From assembly GCF_021735935.1 (NCBI RefSeq), contig NZ_WMDZ01000001.1, positions 2,914,001 to 2,978,000 on the forward strand: DNA of 64,000 nucleotides, read 5' to 3'. This document shows positions 34,920 to 44,756 of the stretch, in pieces (position 1 is the first letter of the stretch; each line of letters opens with the position of its first letter). Position numbers and translations under genes: made by a program. Below the pieces are notes generated by a model. That model was not told where the DNA came from. It ran no database searches and was given only the letters and a program-made list of their open reading frames with translations. The DNA comes from Sulfitobacter sp. M39 (GTDB lineage Bacteria; Pseudomonadota; Alphaproteobacteria; Rhodobacterales; Rhodobacteraceae).

Positions 34920-36263
34920 CTATAGGGTGATGCGCACAAGGAGCCCCGGCGCGCTGTCCAGCAGCGCGATCTGCCCGCCGTGCAGCTTTACCACGCACTC
35001 TACAAGGCTGAGCCCCAGACCGTTGCCCGGCGTGTGGCGGCTGGCATCCAATCGGTACAAGCGGCGCAGCACTTTGTCGCGTGCGTATTCCGGGATGCCG
35101 GGGCCATTGTCGGCCACCTCGATCACAGGCCGCCCGTCCGCACGCGAAAGCGTCAGGGTGATCTCGCTGCCCTCGGGCGTGTGGCGCATGGCGTTCTCCA
35201 GCAGGTTCGACACCATCTGCCCCAACAGGTTCTTATCGCCCGAGACGGTGATTTGCGCGTCGGGCACGACACTGTGCAACCGCTGCTGCTTGGCCGCGGC
35301 GGCGGGCTCGTACACTTCGCTGAGGGTCTCGCAAAGCTGGTTCAAGTCGACAGGCGCGAAATGCGTCTTGGGCGACCCTGCCTCGACCGAAGCGATCTGT
35401 AGCAGCGATTGAAAGACCGATGCGATGCCCGCGACCTCCTCCTGCGCCTTGGCCAGCAAGATGCCTTCGTCCGTGTCTTCGGGCAGGCTGCGCGCCAGAT
35501 CGTCCAGATGCACCGCGACGCGCTGGATCGGTGTCTTGAGGTCATGGGCAATGTCCGACGATACCTGCCGCAGCATCTGGGTCTGCGCCTCTTGTGCGCC
35601 TGCCATCTGGTTCACCTTGCTGCCGATCCGTTGCAGATCATCCGCCCACCCCGGCGACACGGTCACCCGCGCGGCAAGATCGCCGGTCGTCAGGTCATCA
35701 AGCGTGCGACCGATGACATCCACATGCCGCTTGCTGCGCCGCGCCAGATAAAGCCCGCCCGACAAGGCGACCAGCACCGTGGGCAGCAGGCTGATCAGCA
35801 GGATATTCAGGAACACCGTGCGCAACCCTTCGATCTGTGCGCGGCTGCGGGCGACGGTCAACTGCCCGCCATACAGCGGCGTTGTCAGCGACAGGTAGAC
35901 CCCGTCATATTCGGCCCGTCCCTCGGCCAGCGACACGATATGATAGCCTTCGTCATCCCGCGCGATGGCCCCGTTGCCATAGATGCGCCCCGACGGGGTG
36001 ATGTAGCTGAGCACAACGCGGCTGGGATCGGCGTCGCGCGATTCAGCGTCCACCAGCAGGGCCACGGCGCGGGCGTTGGGGGCCGCGCGAAAGCCCGCGA
36101 TATCCTGTTCAAGATCCGCACGGATCGCGGTTTCAAACGAATTCTGCGTCACCGCATAGCTGGCCGCCAACCCCATCAGACTGACGGTCGAGAAGAGCAA
36201 GACCAGCAGCAGCGCCAACCGCACCGGCATGGACCGCCAAAGCTGCGCCAGACGCGCGGTCAT
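34920..36263 (-). CDS. Two-component sensor histidine kinase
   Basis: 447 residues. TM helix at residues 16-36, periplasmic domain of about 115 residues, second TM near 155-170, and HAMP (about 172-230). Dimerisation helix with phospho-acceptor His in IAHDLKTP, N-box LLENAMRHTP, G1 DNGPGIPE, G2 GNGLGLSLVE. The start overlaps the response-regulator stop (ATGA). The divergent Do-type protease beside the pair suggests an envelope-stress signal, but the stimulus is not visible. Confidence 0.92.
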   Translation of the reverse strand: MTARLAQLWRSMPVRLALLLVLLFSTVSLMGLAASYAVTQNSFETAIRADLEQDIAGFRAAPNARAVALLVDAESRDADPSRVVLSYITPSGRIYGNGAIARDDEGYHIVSLAEGRAEYDGVYLSLTTPLYGGQLTVARSRAQIEGLRTVFLNILLISLLPTVLVALSGGLYLARRSKRHVDVIGRTLDDLTTGDLAARVTVSPGWADDLQRIGSKVNQMAGAQEAQTQMLRQVSSDIAHDLKTPIQRVAVHLDDLARSLPEDTDEGILLAKAQEEVAGIASVFQSLLQIASVEAGSPKTHFAPVDLNQLCETLSEVYEPAAAAKQQRLHSVVPDAQITVSGDKNLLGQMVSNLLENAMRHTPEGSEITLTLSRADGRPVIEVADNGPGIPEYARDKVLRRLYRLDASRHTPGNGLGLSLVECVVKLHGGQIALLDSAPGLLVRITL

Positions 36264-36931
36264 CCGTCGATCCGGTAGCCGGCACCGCGCACGGTCTGGA
36301 TCAGCTCGCGGTCAAAGGGCTTGTCCACTTTGGCCCGCAAACGGCTGATGTGGGTTTCGACAACGTTGGTCATCGGGTCAAAGCTGATGTCCCAGACCGC
36401 TTCAAGCAACATGGTCCGGGTCTGCACCCTGCCCTTGCGGCGCATCAGATGTTCAAGCAGTGCGAATTCACGAGGCAGCAGGTCGATCTCCTGTCCGGCG
36501 CGGGTCACCTTGCGGGTGATCAGTTGCATTTCAAGATCGCCTGCACGCAGCACGGTTTCCTGCTCCATCGCCTGCGGACGGCGCGCAAGAGCGGTGACAC
36601 GGGCAGAAAGCTCGCCAAAGGCAAAGGGCTTGACCAGATAATCGTCGCCGCCTGCATTCAGCCCACTGATACGGTCATCGACGCTGCCCATGGCAGTCAG
36701 AAACAACACCGGTGTCAGGTTCCCCGCACCGCGCAAGGTCTTGACCAGGGTCAGCCCGTCGATCTCGGGCAGCATCCGGTCGACGATCAGCACGTCGTAG
36801 GCACCCGAGGTCGCCTGTATCAGCCCCTCGCGCCCTTCGGCGACAAGATCAACGGTATGCCCTTCTTCGCGCAAGCCCCGCGCGATATAGGTTCCGGTGG
36901 TGGCATCATCTTCGACGACAAGCAGTTTCAT
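36260..36931 (-). CDS. OmpR-family response regulator
   Basis: 223 residues from ATG 36931 (MKLLVVEDD); the longer open frame to 37165 overlaps the divergent protease gene and is rejected. Receiver domain residues 1-115 with acidic pocket EDD (7-9), phospho-acceptor Asp51 in IVDRMLPEID, and Lys in VKPF. The C-terminal winged-helix DNA-binding domain ends FDRELIQTVRGAGYRIDG. The upstream gap of about 157 bp is shared with the protease gene on the other strand. Confidence 0.93.
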   Translation of the reverse strand: MKLLVVEDDATTGTYIARGLREEGHTVDLVAEGREGLIQATSGAYDVLIVDRMLPEIDGLTLVKTLRGAGNLTPVLFLTAMGSVDDRISGLNAGGDDYLVKPFAFGELSARVTALARRPQAMEQETVLRAGDLEMQLITRKVTRAGQEIDLLPREFALLEHLMRRKGRVQTRTMLLEAVWDISFDPMTNVVETHISRLRAKVDKPFDRELIQTVRGAGYRIDG

Positions 36932-37088
36932 ATAGAATGGTCCATTGCGGCTTTCATCCTTGGATACCTGATATAGGGCGCGCTGCCACCTGCGAGAGCC
37001 AAGTTTACACATTTGTATAGCCCGCAAAAACCCGCTGTTAGAATGGGCTGCCATTTGGGTGTCATCCCTGAAGACGAAGGAACCACGC

Positions 37089-38207
37089 ATGACATCTCTT
37101 TTCTCCTCTCCCCGCCGCGCCGCACCCTTTGTGCTCGCAGCGGCCCTTGCCTCTACCTCGGCCATGACGCTTGCCCCAACGGCGGCTCTGGCGGTGCCGG
37201 CAGGCGGCTATGCCGATCTGGTCGAACAAATCTCACCCGCTGTTGTTTTCATCGAGGTGACCGGCACGGCAAAGCAAGCCAGCGCGCAGGTGCAACTGCC
37301 CGAAGGCATGCCAGAGGAACTGCGCAAACGTTTTGAACAACTGATGCCACAAGGACCGGCTGGCGCACAGCCGATGCACGGGCTTGGATCGGGCTTTATC
37401 GTGTCCAAGGACGGATCGATCGTGACGAACAACCACGTGGTTGCGGGTGCCGACACGGTCAAGGTCAAGCTGGCCGATGGCCGCAGCTTTGACGCCAAGG
37501 TGGTCGGCAGCGATGTGCTGACAGATATTGCCGTGCTCAAGGTTGAAGCGGATGTGGACCTTCCGGCGGTGAAATTCGGGTCTTCCGATGATATGCGCGT
37601 CGGCGACGAGGTGGTCGCTATGGGCAACCCCTTCGGTCTGGGTGGCACGGTCACCACCGGCATCATCTCGGCCAAGTCGCGCAATATCAACGCGGGCCCC
37701 TATGATGACTTTATCCAGACCGATGCGGCGATTAACCGTGGCAACTCTGGCGGGCCGCTGTTCAATAACGCGGGCGAAGTGATTGGCGTGAACACGGCGA
37801 TCCTGTCGCCTGATGGCGGCTCTGTCGGGATCGGTTTTTCCGTACCATCCGATCTGGTGCAGGACATCGTGGCCGACCTGTCCGACGACGGGGAAATCAC
37901 CCGCGGCTGGCTTGGCGTTCAAATCCGCCCGATGACGGCCGAGGTCGCGCAGGTGCTGGGGCTGGACGCGCCGAAAGGGGCGGTGATCGAAGCCATCGGC
38001 GATGACAGCCCCGCCAAGAAAGCGGGTCTTGAGAAAGGCGATATCATCCTGTCGTTCAACGACACAGAGATCAAGGAACTGCGCGATCTGACCCGCGCTG
38101 TGGCTGAAACCGACCCGGAAGCGAAAGCCGAGGTCATGGTCCTGCACAAGGGCAAAGAGGTCACGCGGACGGTCACCATCGGCACATTGGCCGACCAAAA
38201 AGCGTAA
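37089..38207 (+). CDS. Periplasmic Do-type serine endoprotease with one PDZ domain (DegQ/DegS-like)
   Basis: 372 residues from ATG 37089, with AAGGA 8 nt upstream. The signal peptide ends near AALA-VPAGG (residue 37). Trypsin-like domain with the triad His116 (TNNHVV), Asp146 (VLTDIAVL) and Ser220 (NRGNSGGPL). A single C-terminal PDZ domain (about 285-360) instead of the two of DegP. Degrades misfolded periplasmic proteins. Read divergently from the two-component system and closed by a strong terminator at 38304-38342. Confidence 0.93.
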   Translation: MTSLFSSPRRAAPFVLAAALASTSAMTLAPTAALAVPAGGYADLVEQISPAVVFIEVTGTAKQASAQVQLPEGMPEELRKRFEQLMPQGPAGAQPMHGLGSGFIVSKDGSIVTNNHVVAGADTVKVKLADGRSFDAKVVGSDVLTDIAVLKVEADVDLPAVKFGSSDDMRVGDEVVAMGNPFGLGGTVTTGIISAKSRNINAGPYDDFIQTDAAINRGNSGGPLFNNAGEVIGVNTAILSPDGGSVGIGFSVPSDLVQDIVADLSDDGEITRGWLGVQIRPMTAEVAQVLGLDAPKGAVIEAIGDDSPAKKAGLEKGDIILSFNDTEIKELRDLTRAVAETDPEAKAEVMVLHKGKEVTRTVTIGTLADQKA

Positions 38208-38303
38208 GCGTCTTCCAGCGGGCTTACCTCGTTCCCTGCTGGATTTGCCCGACCGCGTTCCCCAACGCGGCGGGCCCCACCGCCCGTCCCCCCGGTGCGG
38301 CAG

Positions 38304-38342
38304 ACCACCTCCGACGCAGACCGTCGGGGGTGGTTTTCTTTT
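38304..38342 (+). terminator. Rho-independent terminator after the Do-type protease
   Basis: Stem ACCACCTCCGAC (38304-38315) with GTCGGGGGTGGT (38323-38334): 12 bp with one T-G wobble, loop GCAGACC, then TTTCTTTT. Orientation and T-run point rightward, i.e. for the protease gene. The leftward operon ending at 38360 has no T-run here. Confidence 0.9.
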
Positions 38343-38359
38343 GGGCCTTCTACGGAGGT

Positions 38360-39505
38360 TTAGATTGTCGCCACGAACAGCTTGCGCAGGTTTTCCGTGG
38401 TCAATGTCACAGGGTTGCCACCGCAAGACGGGTCTTCAAGCGCCATCGCGACCAGATCGTCGATCCGGTCTGCGCTCACGCCCATTTCCGACAGTTTGCG
38501 CGGGATGCCAAAGCTGTCGTTGAACTCCTGCACGAAGGCGCGGAAGCCGTCATAGCCGCCGTCGATCCCCAGATACCCTGCCGCGCGGTCAAAGCGTTCG
38601 CGGATTTCAGGCGCGTTCAGGTCCAGCACTGCGGGCATGCAGACCGCGTTGGTGGTCCCGTGGTGCGTGTTGAACACTGCGCCGATCGGGTGGCTCATGG
38701 CGTGGATCGCGCCCAGTCCCTTCTGGAACGCCGTCGCCCCCATCGCCGCCGCCGACATCAGCTGCGCGCGCGCTTCGATGTCTGTCCCATCCGCATAGGC
38801 ACGCGGCAGATAGTCGATGACCAGCCGCATGCCCTCTAGCGCGATACCCTGCGACATGGGGTGGTAATGCGGGCTGCTGAACGCCTCGACGCAATGGGCA
38901 AAGGCATCAAGGCCGGTGCCTGCGGTGATATGCTTGGGCATCCCCACCGTCAGCTCTGGGTCGCAGATCACGATGCTGGGCAGCACTTTGGGGTGGAAGA
39001 TGATCTTTTTCACATGGGTTTCAGAGTTGGTCAGCACCGACGCACGCCCCACTTCGGACCCGGTGCCGGCGGTTGTGGGCACGGCGATGATCGGCGCGAT
39101 GGCGTCGGCATCGGCGCGGGTCCACCAATCGCCCACATCTTCGTAATCCCACACAGGCCGCGACTGCCCCGCCATGAAGGCGACCATCTTGCCCAGATCA
39201 AGGCCAGAGCCACCGCCAAAGGCGATCACACCATCATGCCCGCCCTCGCGGTAGACCTTGAGCCCCGCCTCGAGGTTCAGTTCGGTCGGGTTCGCGTCCA
39301 CTTCCGAGAACATCGCGCGGCCAAAGCCTGCGCCGTCCAGCAGGTCCAGCGTGCGGGTCGTGATCTCCATCGAGGCAAGGCCCTTATCCGTCACCAGCAA
39401 GGGGTTTTTCATCCCCGTGGCCACGCAGGCCTCTCCGATTTCGGAAATACGGCCCGCACCAAAGCGGATGGCGGTGGGGTAGGACCAGTTGTTTTGCAGT
39501 GCCAT
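38360..39505 (-). CDS. Iron-containing alcohol dehydrogenase
   Basis: 381 residues from ATG 39505 (MALQNNWSYPTAIRFGAG); the frame opens earlier but over the neighbour's end. Group III ADH with GGGSGLDLGKMV near residue 95 (NAD site), and metal-site histidines in the region GLDAFAHCVEAFSS (about 205) and AMSHPIGAVFNTHHGT (about 265-280). Last gene of the leftward amine/amino-alcohol operon, 5 bp after the aldehyde dehydrogenase. Likely oxidises the alcohol intermediate to an aldehyde for the next enzyme. Confidence 0.92.
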   Translation of the reverse strand: MALQNNWSYPTAIRFGAGRISEIGEACVATGMKNPLLVTDKGLASMEITTRTLDLLDGAGFGRAMFSEVDANPTELNLEAGLKVYREGGHDGVIAFGGGSGLDLGKMVAFMAGQSRPVWDYEDVGDWWTRADADAIAPIIAVPTTAGTGSEVGRASVLTNSETHVKKIIFHPKVLPSIVICDPELTVGMPKHITAGTGLDAFAHCVEAFSSPHYHPMSQGIALEGMRLVIDYLPRAYADGTDIEARAQLMSAAAMGATAFQKGLGAIHAMSHPIGAVFNTHHGTTNAVCMPAVLDLNAPEIRERFDRAAGYLGIDGGYDGFRAFVQEFNDSFGIPRKLSEMGVSADRIDDLVAMALEDPSCGGNPVTLTTENLRKLFVATI

Positions 39506-39510
39506 AAGGA

Positions 39511-40887
39511 TCAAGCCTTTTTCAGGTGGTAAGATTTGGGACGCGTGAGCGCCTGATAGCCAAGCTCGGACAGGCCCGCGCCCTGCCCTGTATCCTTGCA
39601 GCCGGTCCAGCACAGGGCCGGATCAAGGTAATCGCAGCGGTTCATGAACACGGTGCCGGTTTCCAGCTGCGCGCCGATGGTATCGGCGGCATCGGCATCC
39701 TTGGTAAAGATCGCGGCGGTCAGGCCGAACTGGCAGTCGTTCATCAGCGCAATCGCTTCCGCGTCGTCCTTGACGGGCATGATGCCGACGACGGGGCCAA
39801 AGCTTTCGTCGCGCATCACGCGCATGTCGTGGGTGACGTTGGTCAGGATCTGCGGCGTGAGATACGCGCCGCCGTCATCCGCCTTAAAGGTATCGATCAG
39901 CGCGGTCGCACCGGCGGCGACGGCCTCAGAAATCTGGGCGCGCACCTCGGCGGCGAAACGGACGTTCGCCATAGGACCGATATCGGTATCCGTCTCAAGC
40001 GGGTTGCCAAGCTTAAGCGCATTGACCCAAGCCACAGCCTTTTCGACAAATGCATCATACAGGCTTTCGTGCACATAAATCCGTTCGATCCCGCAGCAGC
40101 ACTGCCCCGCGTTGAACATCGCCCCATCCATCAGCCCGTCAACGGCGGCGTCGACATCCGCGTCGGCGCGCACATAGCCGGGGTCTTTGCCCCCCAGTTC
40201 GGTCGCGACGGGGGTGAAGGTGCCCGCGGCGGCTACCTCCATCGCCTTGCCGCCCCCGACCGAGCCGGTGAAGTTCACGAAGCCGAACTGCCGTTCAGCG
40301 ATCAGCGCCGAGGTGGTGTCGTGATCAAGAAAGACGTTCTGGAAGACATCGTCGGGGATGCCTGCGGCGTGGAAAGCTTCGGCCAGACGTTCACCCACTT
40401 GCAGGGTTTGGGTGGCGTGTTTCAGCACCACGGAATTCCCCGCGATCAGCGCTGGCGCGACCGTGTTGATCGCCGTCATATAGGGGTAGTTCCACGGGGC
40501 CACGACCAGCACAACGCCGCGCGCCTCGCGGGTGATCTTGCGGGTGGCCTTGTCGCTGTCTTCGACAATCGTCGGGGCCAGCGCCTTTTCGGCGATATCT
40601 GCCATATAGTTGCCGCGCTCGGCAAAGCCGCCAAACTCGCCGCCATAGCGCACGGGACGGCCCATCTGATGTGCCAGTTCCTGCGCCATACGATCGGTCG
40701 TTTTGCCCACCTCGGCAATGGCATCGCGCACCAGTTGGACACGTTCGGACAAGGGGCGCGCGGCCCATGCGCCTTGTGCTGCCTTGGCGCGGGCGCAGAC
40801 ATCGCGCGCTGCCTCCAGCGACAGGACAGGGCGTTCAAGGTAAACCGATCCGTCAATCGGTGAGATACATTTCAAAGTGTTTGTCAT
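39511..40887 (-). CDS. NAD(P)-dependent aldehyde dehydrogenase
   Basis: 458 residues, ALDH superfamily. Active-site Glu in TELGGKDPGYV and nucleophile Cys in NAGQCCCGIERIYV (around residues 225-270). VVLVVAPWNYPY and NFTGSVGGGKAMEVA form the cofactor site. PVVGIMPVKDDAEAI near 355 is typical. Lies 3 bp after the GS-like ligase and before the iron alcohol dehydrogenase, so it probably oxidises the gamma-glutamylated or free amino-aldehyde made by its neighbours. Confidence 0.94.
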   Translation of the reverse strand: MTNTLKCISPIDGSVYLERPVLSLEAARDVCARAKAAQGAWAARPLSERVQLVRDAIAEVGKTTDRMAQELAHQMGRPVRYGGEFGGFAERGNYMADIAEKALAPTIVEDSDKATRKITREARGVVLVVAPWNYPYMTAINTVAPALIAGNSVVLKHATQTLQVGERLAEAFHAAGIPDDVFQNVFLDHDTTSALIAERQFGFVNFTGSVGGGKAMEVAAAGTFTPVATELGGKDPGYVRADADVDAAVDGLMDGAMFNAGQCCCGIERIYVHESLYDAFVEKAVAWVNALKLGNPLETDTDIGPMANVRFAAEVRAQISEAVAAGATALIDTFKADDGGAYLTPQILTNVTHDMRVMRDESFGPVVGIMPVKDDAEAIALMNDCQFGLTAAIFTKDADAADTIGAQLETGTVFMNRCDYLDPALCWTGCKDTGQGAGLSELGYQALTRPKSYHLKKA

Positions 40888-40890
40888 GGT

Positions 40891-42252
40891 TTATGCTCGC
40901 TCAAATCCGCGGTTGATTTCCCAGTCGGTCACGACCTTGTCGTATTCCTCCTGCTCCCATTCGGCTGCGCGGGTGTAGTGGTCAACCACGTCGTCGCCAA
41001 GGGCCTCGCGCAGCATGGCAGAGTTGCGCAAAGTTTGGGTCGCGGCGCGCAGGGTACGGGGGATTTCGGTGACGTTGGCGTCTTCGTAGACATCGCCCAT
41101 CGTCGGCTCTTGCAGGGGCAGCTTTTCCTCGATCCCCTTCAGCCCTGCCGCCAGCAACACAGCCTGCGCCAGATAGGGGTTCAGGTCAGACCCGCCAATG
41201 CGACATTCAACACGAATCCCCTTGGTGCCATCGCCACACAGCCGGAAGCCCGCGGTGCGGTTATCGACAGACCAGACGGTTTTCGTGGGCGCGAAGGTGC
41301 CTTTGGCAAAGCGTTTGTAGCTGTTGATATAGGGCGCGAAGAAATAGGTGATATCAGGGGCATAGGCGATCAGACCGGCCATGAAATGCTGCATCATCTG
41401 CGACATGCCCAGTTTGGCGTCCTTGTCATAGAATGCGGGCGTGTCGTCTTTCCACAGCGACATATGCACGTGGCTGGACGACCCCACCTTATCCGCCGAC
41501 CATTTGGGCAGGAAGGACGCAGAGAAACCCTGCTGATATGCGATCTCTTTCACCGCCTGTTTAGAGATCGTGTGATGATCGGCGCAGGCCAGCGCGTCGG
41601 CATAGCGGATGTTAAGCTCTTGCTGGCCGACTTCGGCCTCGCCCTTTGTGCATTCGACCGGAATCCCCGCCCCTACCAGATGGTTCCGCAGCGGCTGGAG
41701 GAAGCTCTCCTCTTTCGTGGTTTGGAACAGGCAGTAGTCTTCGTTGTGGCCGTTCAGGGGCACGAGGTTGGCGTATTTCTCTTTCTGCAAGCTGCGGTAA
41801 TCGCCTTCGAACAAAAAGAACTCAAGCTCGGTTGCCATCATCGCGTCAAAGCCAAGCGCATCCAGACGGGCGATCTGCTTTTTCAGCATGGCGCGCGGCG
41901 AATGGGAGACAGGTTCGTGGGTGTGGTGATCCAGCACATCGCCAAGCACCAACACGGTTTTATCCAGCCACGGCATATGGCGCATGGTCGACAGATCGGG
42001 GCGCAGCACATAGTCGCCATAGCCGGTTTCCCAGCTGGTCGAGGCAAAGCCCTCGGGCGTGGACATCACCAGATCGGTTGCCAGCAGATAATTGCAGCAA
42101 TGGGTTTCCGCGTGGGAATGATCGATGAAATTCGTAACGTGAAAACGCTTGCCCATCAGGCGGCCCTGCATGTCCACCAGTGCCACCAGCACCGTGTCCA
42201 CCTCGCCTTTGGCGGCCAGGTCCTTGAGCGTGTCGAAAGTAAGGTTGCCCAT
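40891..42252 (-). CDS. Glutamine-synthetase-family ligase (gamma-glutamyl amide/polyamine synthetase-like)
   Basis: 453 residues from ATG 42252 with AGGGA 9 nt upstream; the frame also opens at TTG 42258. GS fold: ATELEFFLFEG (metal Glu), EAEVGQQELNIRYADALACAD, GSSSHVHMSLW, and NSYKRFAKGTFAPTKTVWSVDNR near residue 330, the last resembling PuuA/GlnA3 relatives. Clustering with alcohol and aldehyde dehydrogenases and a TRAP transporter, rather than with glnB, argues for gamma-glutamylation of an amine instead of ammonium assimilation. Substrate unproven. Confidence 0.88.
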   Translation of the reverse strand: MGNLTFDTLKDLAAKGEVDTVLVALVDMQGRLMGKRFHVTNFIDHSHAETHCCNYLLATDLVMSTPEGFASTSWETGYGDYVLRPDLSTMRHMPWLDKTVLVLGDVLDHHTHEPVSHSPRAMLKKQIARLDALGFDAMMATELEFFLFEGDYRSLQKEKYANLVPLNGHNEDYCLFQTTKEESFLQPLRNHLVGAGIPVECTKGEAEVGQQELNIRYADALACADHHTISKQAVKEIAYQQGFSASFLPKWSADKVGSSSHVHMSLWKDDTPAFYDKDAKLGMSQMMQHFMAGLIAYAPDITYFFAPYINSYKRFAKGTFAPTKTVWSVDNRTAGFRLCGDGTKGIRVECRIGGSDLNPYLAQAVLLAAGLKGIEEKLPLQEPTMGDVYEDANVTEIPRTLRAATQTLRNSAMLREALGDDVVDHYTRAAEWEQEEYDKVVTDWEINRGFERA

Positions 42253-42325
42253 CTGCAAACGTCCCTTTTGATGTGAGGGGGCGGCACAGATGCGCCGCCC
42301 CGATGGTCATGATGTCAAAGCCGGA

Positions 42326-43363
42326 TCAGCCGAAAGTATAGGGCGGGCCCGCTTTCGAGATGACGTTGTTATAGTCGCGGAAAATCTGCACGATCTTGGC
42401 GGCGGTTTCGCCTTCTTCCGCCATCTCGTCCCAGAATTTCACCGCCGCTTCCTCGACCACTTTCCATTCATCCTGCGGTACGGATGTCAGCTCCAGCTTC
42501 TCGCCCGATGCACGCAGGCGCGCCTCGCCGCCCCAGTACCATTGGTTGCGGTAGGTGTGGCTTGCCTCGATCGCGGAGTTCACGATCTGCTTGAGGTGAT
42601 CCGGCAGCTCTGCCCATTTCTCGGCGTTGACGAAGAACGACCCGATCCACGCCCCCGAGATGTTGTTGGTGCAGAAGTAGTTGGTCACATCGGCCCAGCC
42701 GACGGTGTAGTCTTCGGTGATGCCCGACCACGCCATACCGTCCAACTCGCCCGTCTGCACCGCGACTTCGGCGTCCTCATAGGGGATGTTGACCGGCACG
42801 ACGCCGAATTGCGACAGGAAGCGCCCCGCCGTCGGGAAGGTATAAAGCTTGAGCCCGTCCATGTCGGCCAGCGATTTGATCGGCTTGACGGTGTTGAAGT
42901 TACATGGGTCTTGCCCCGCCGCAGACAGCCAATGCACGCCAACCTTGGCGTATTCCTCGCGCCAGATGTCGGCCAGCCCGTATTGGTTGAACAGCACTGG
43001 CACGTCGAGCGCGTGTTTCGTCGCCAGCGGGAAATACCCGCCGAAAGACCGTACAGGCGTGGGCGACGCCATAGAGTCATCATCCGAGTGCACGCCGTCG
43101 ATGGTACCGCGCTGCAGCGCTTGAAAAAGCTCGCCCGTGGGGACGATCTGGTCGGCATAGAACAGCTCGATTTCCAGCTCACCTTGGGCAGCGGCGTTGA
43201 TCGCGTCGATGGCGGGTTTCGTCACCTCTTCGCCCAGTGCAGACCCCGCATAGGTCTGGAAACGCCAGCGGATCGGCTCTTGGGCGTGCAGGATCGATGG
43301 TGCGGCAAGGGTTGCCGGACCGGCAACGGCGGCACCTTTCAGGAACTTACGTCTTGTTGTCAT
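42326..43363 (-). CDS. TRAP transporter solute-binding protein (DctP family)
   Basis: 345 residues. Twin-arginine-type leader TTRRKFLKGAAVAGPA with cleavage after ILHAQ, so probably exported folded by Tat. Mature DctP fold begins EPIRWRFQTYAG. It binds a small solute in the periplasm for the DctQ/DctM permease encoded upstream in the same operon. DctP proteins usually bind carboxylates through an arginine; the solute here is unknown. Confidence 0.92.
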   Translation of the reverse strand: MTTRRKFLKGAAVAGPATLAAPSILHAQEPIRWRFQTYAGSALGEEVTKPAIDAINAAAQGELEIELFYADQIVPTGELFQALQRGTIDGVHSDDDSMASPTPVRSFGGYFPLATKHALDVPVLFNQYGLADIWREEYAKVGVHWLSAAGQDPCNFNTVKPIKSLADMDGLKLYTFPTAGRFLSQFGVVPVNIPYEDAEVAVQTGELDGMAWSGITEDYTVGWADVTNYFCTNNISGAWIGSFFVNAEKWAELPDHLKQIVNSAIEASHTYRNQWYWGGEARLRASGEKLELTSVPQDEWKVVEEAAVKFWDEMAEEGETAAKIVQIFRDYNNVISKAGPPYTFG

Positions 43364-43430
43364 GTCTCATACTCCTTGTTGGGGTTGGGATGAAAAGGGC
43401 CAGTTGCTCTGACCGCTTGGTTGTTAATGC

Positions 43431-44756
43431 TTATTTTCCATAGACATAGTCCGGCAGCCAAAGCGCGATCTGCGGGAAGATCATGACGACTGCGAGCGCC
43501 AGCACCATGACCCCGACAAAGGGGATGATCGACCGGTAGATATCGCGGATCGTGATCTCTGGCGGGGCCATGGCGCGCATCAGGAACAGGTTATAACCAA
43601 AGGGCGGCGTCATATAAGCGATCTGGCAGGTAATCGTATAAAGCACACCATACCACACCAGATCGAACCCGAGCGCACCCACCAGCGGCACGTACAGCGG
43701 GGCCACGATGACCAACATCGCCGTGTCGTCCAGAAACGTCCCCATGACCAGAAACGACAGCTGCATCAGGATCAGGATCACCCAAGGGTTCAGACCCCAT
43801 TGTTCGGTAAACAGGTTTTCAATCGCCTTGACCGCCCCAAGCCCGTCGAACACCGCACCAAAGGCCAGCGCGGCGAGGATGATCCACATGAACATACAGG
43901 TGATCGCAAGGGTCTGGCGCACAGAGTTTTCAAAAACGGTGCGCGTCATCCGCCCTTTCAGCACAGCCGCTACAAAGGCGGCGATAGCCCCAATGGCCGA
44001 GCTTTCGACAAGCGAGGTCCAGCCGTTCACAAAGGGCACCATCATCACGGCAAAGATCACAACCGGCAGCAGGCCCGCGCGCAGCAAGCGCAGCTTTTCG
44101 GGCCAGCCCACGTCGCGCTCTTCGGCGGACAGGGTCGGGCCCAGATCGGGATTCATGCGGCAGCGGATGGCGATATAGATGATGAACATCGTGGCCATCA
44201 TCAGCCCCGGGATCGCGCCCGCCAGCCACAATTGCCCCACAGGTTGCCGCGCGATCATCGCATAGAGCACTAACACGACCGAAGGCGGCACAAGGATGCC
44301 AAGGCTGGACCCCGCCTGAATGACCCCCGTCACCATCAGCTTGTCATAGTTGCGTTTCAAGAGCTCGGGCAGCGCAATCGTGGCCCCAATCGCCATGCCC
44401 GCTACCGACAGTCCGTTCATAGCAGAGATCAGCACCATCAGCCCGATCGTCCCGATGGCCAGACCGCCGCGCAAACCGCCCATCCACACGTGAAACATTT
44501 TATACAGATCGTCGGCAATTTTACTTTCCGACAGCACGTACCCCATGAAGATGAACATCGGCAGGGTCAGCAGCGGGTACCAACGCATCAGCTTGATCGC
44601 GGCAGAGAACCCGATGTCATAGCCGCCGCGATCCCCCCAAAGAAACAGCGCCGCAATCACCGCGACAAAGCCGATGGCCCCGAACACGCGCTGTCCGGTC
44701 AGCAGCATCAGCATCATGGTCGAAAACATCAGGATGGCGATCAACTCATAGGGCAT
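43431..44756 (-). CDS. TRAP transporter large permease (DctM family)
   Basis: 441 residues, 11-12 TM helices, DctM fold with LMVLISAMNGLSVAGMAIGA near residue 120 and GSSLGILVPPSVVLVLYAMI near 155. The ion-coupled channel-forming subunit. It overlaps the small permease gene by 11 nt, and the binding-protein gene follows after 67 bp. Confidence 0.94.
   Translation of the reverse strand: MPYELIAILMFSTMMLMLLTGQRVFGAIGFVAVIAALFLWGDRGGYDIGFSAAIKLMRWYPLLTLPMFIFMGYVLSESKIADDLYKMFHVWMGGLRGGLAIGTIGLMVLISAMNGLSVAGMAIGATIALPELLKRNYDKLMVTGVIQAGSSLGILVPPSVVLVLYAMIARQPVGQLWLAGAIPGLMMATMFIIYIAIRCRMNPDLGPTLSAEERDVGWPEKLRLLRAGLLPVVIFAVMMVPFVNGWTSLVESSAIGAIAAFVAAVLKGRMTRTVFENSVRQTLAITCMFMWIILAALAFGAVFDGLGAVKAIENLFTEQWGLNPWVILILMQLSFLVMGTFLDDTAMLVIVAPLYVPLVGALGFDLVWYGVLYTITCQIAYMTPPFGYNLFLMRAMAPPEITIRDIYRSIIPFVGVMVLALAVVMIFPQIALWLPDYVYGK

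Noticed and set aside
36932..37165. N-terminal extension of the response regulator
   Set aside because: Receiver domain begins MKLLVVEDD at 36931; the extension would overlap the divergent protease signal peptide.
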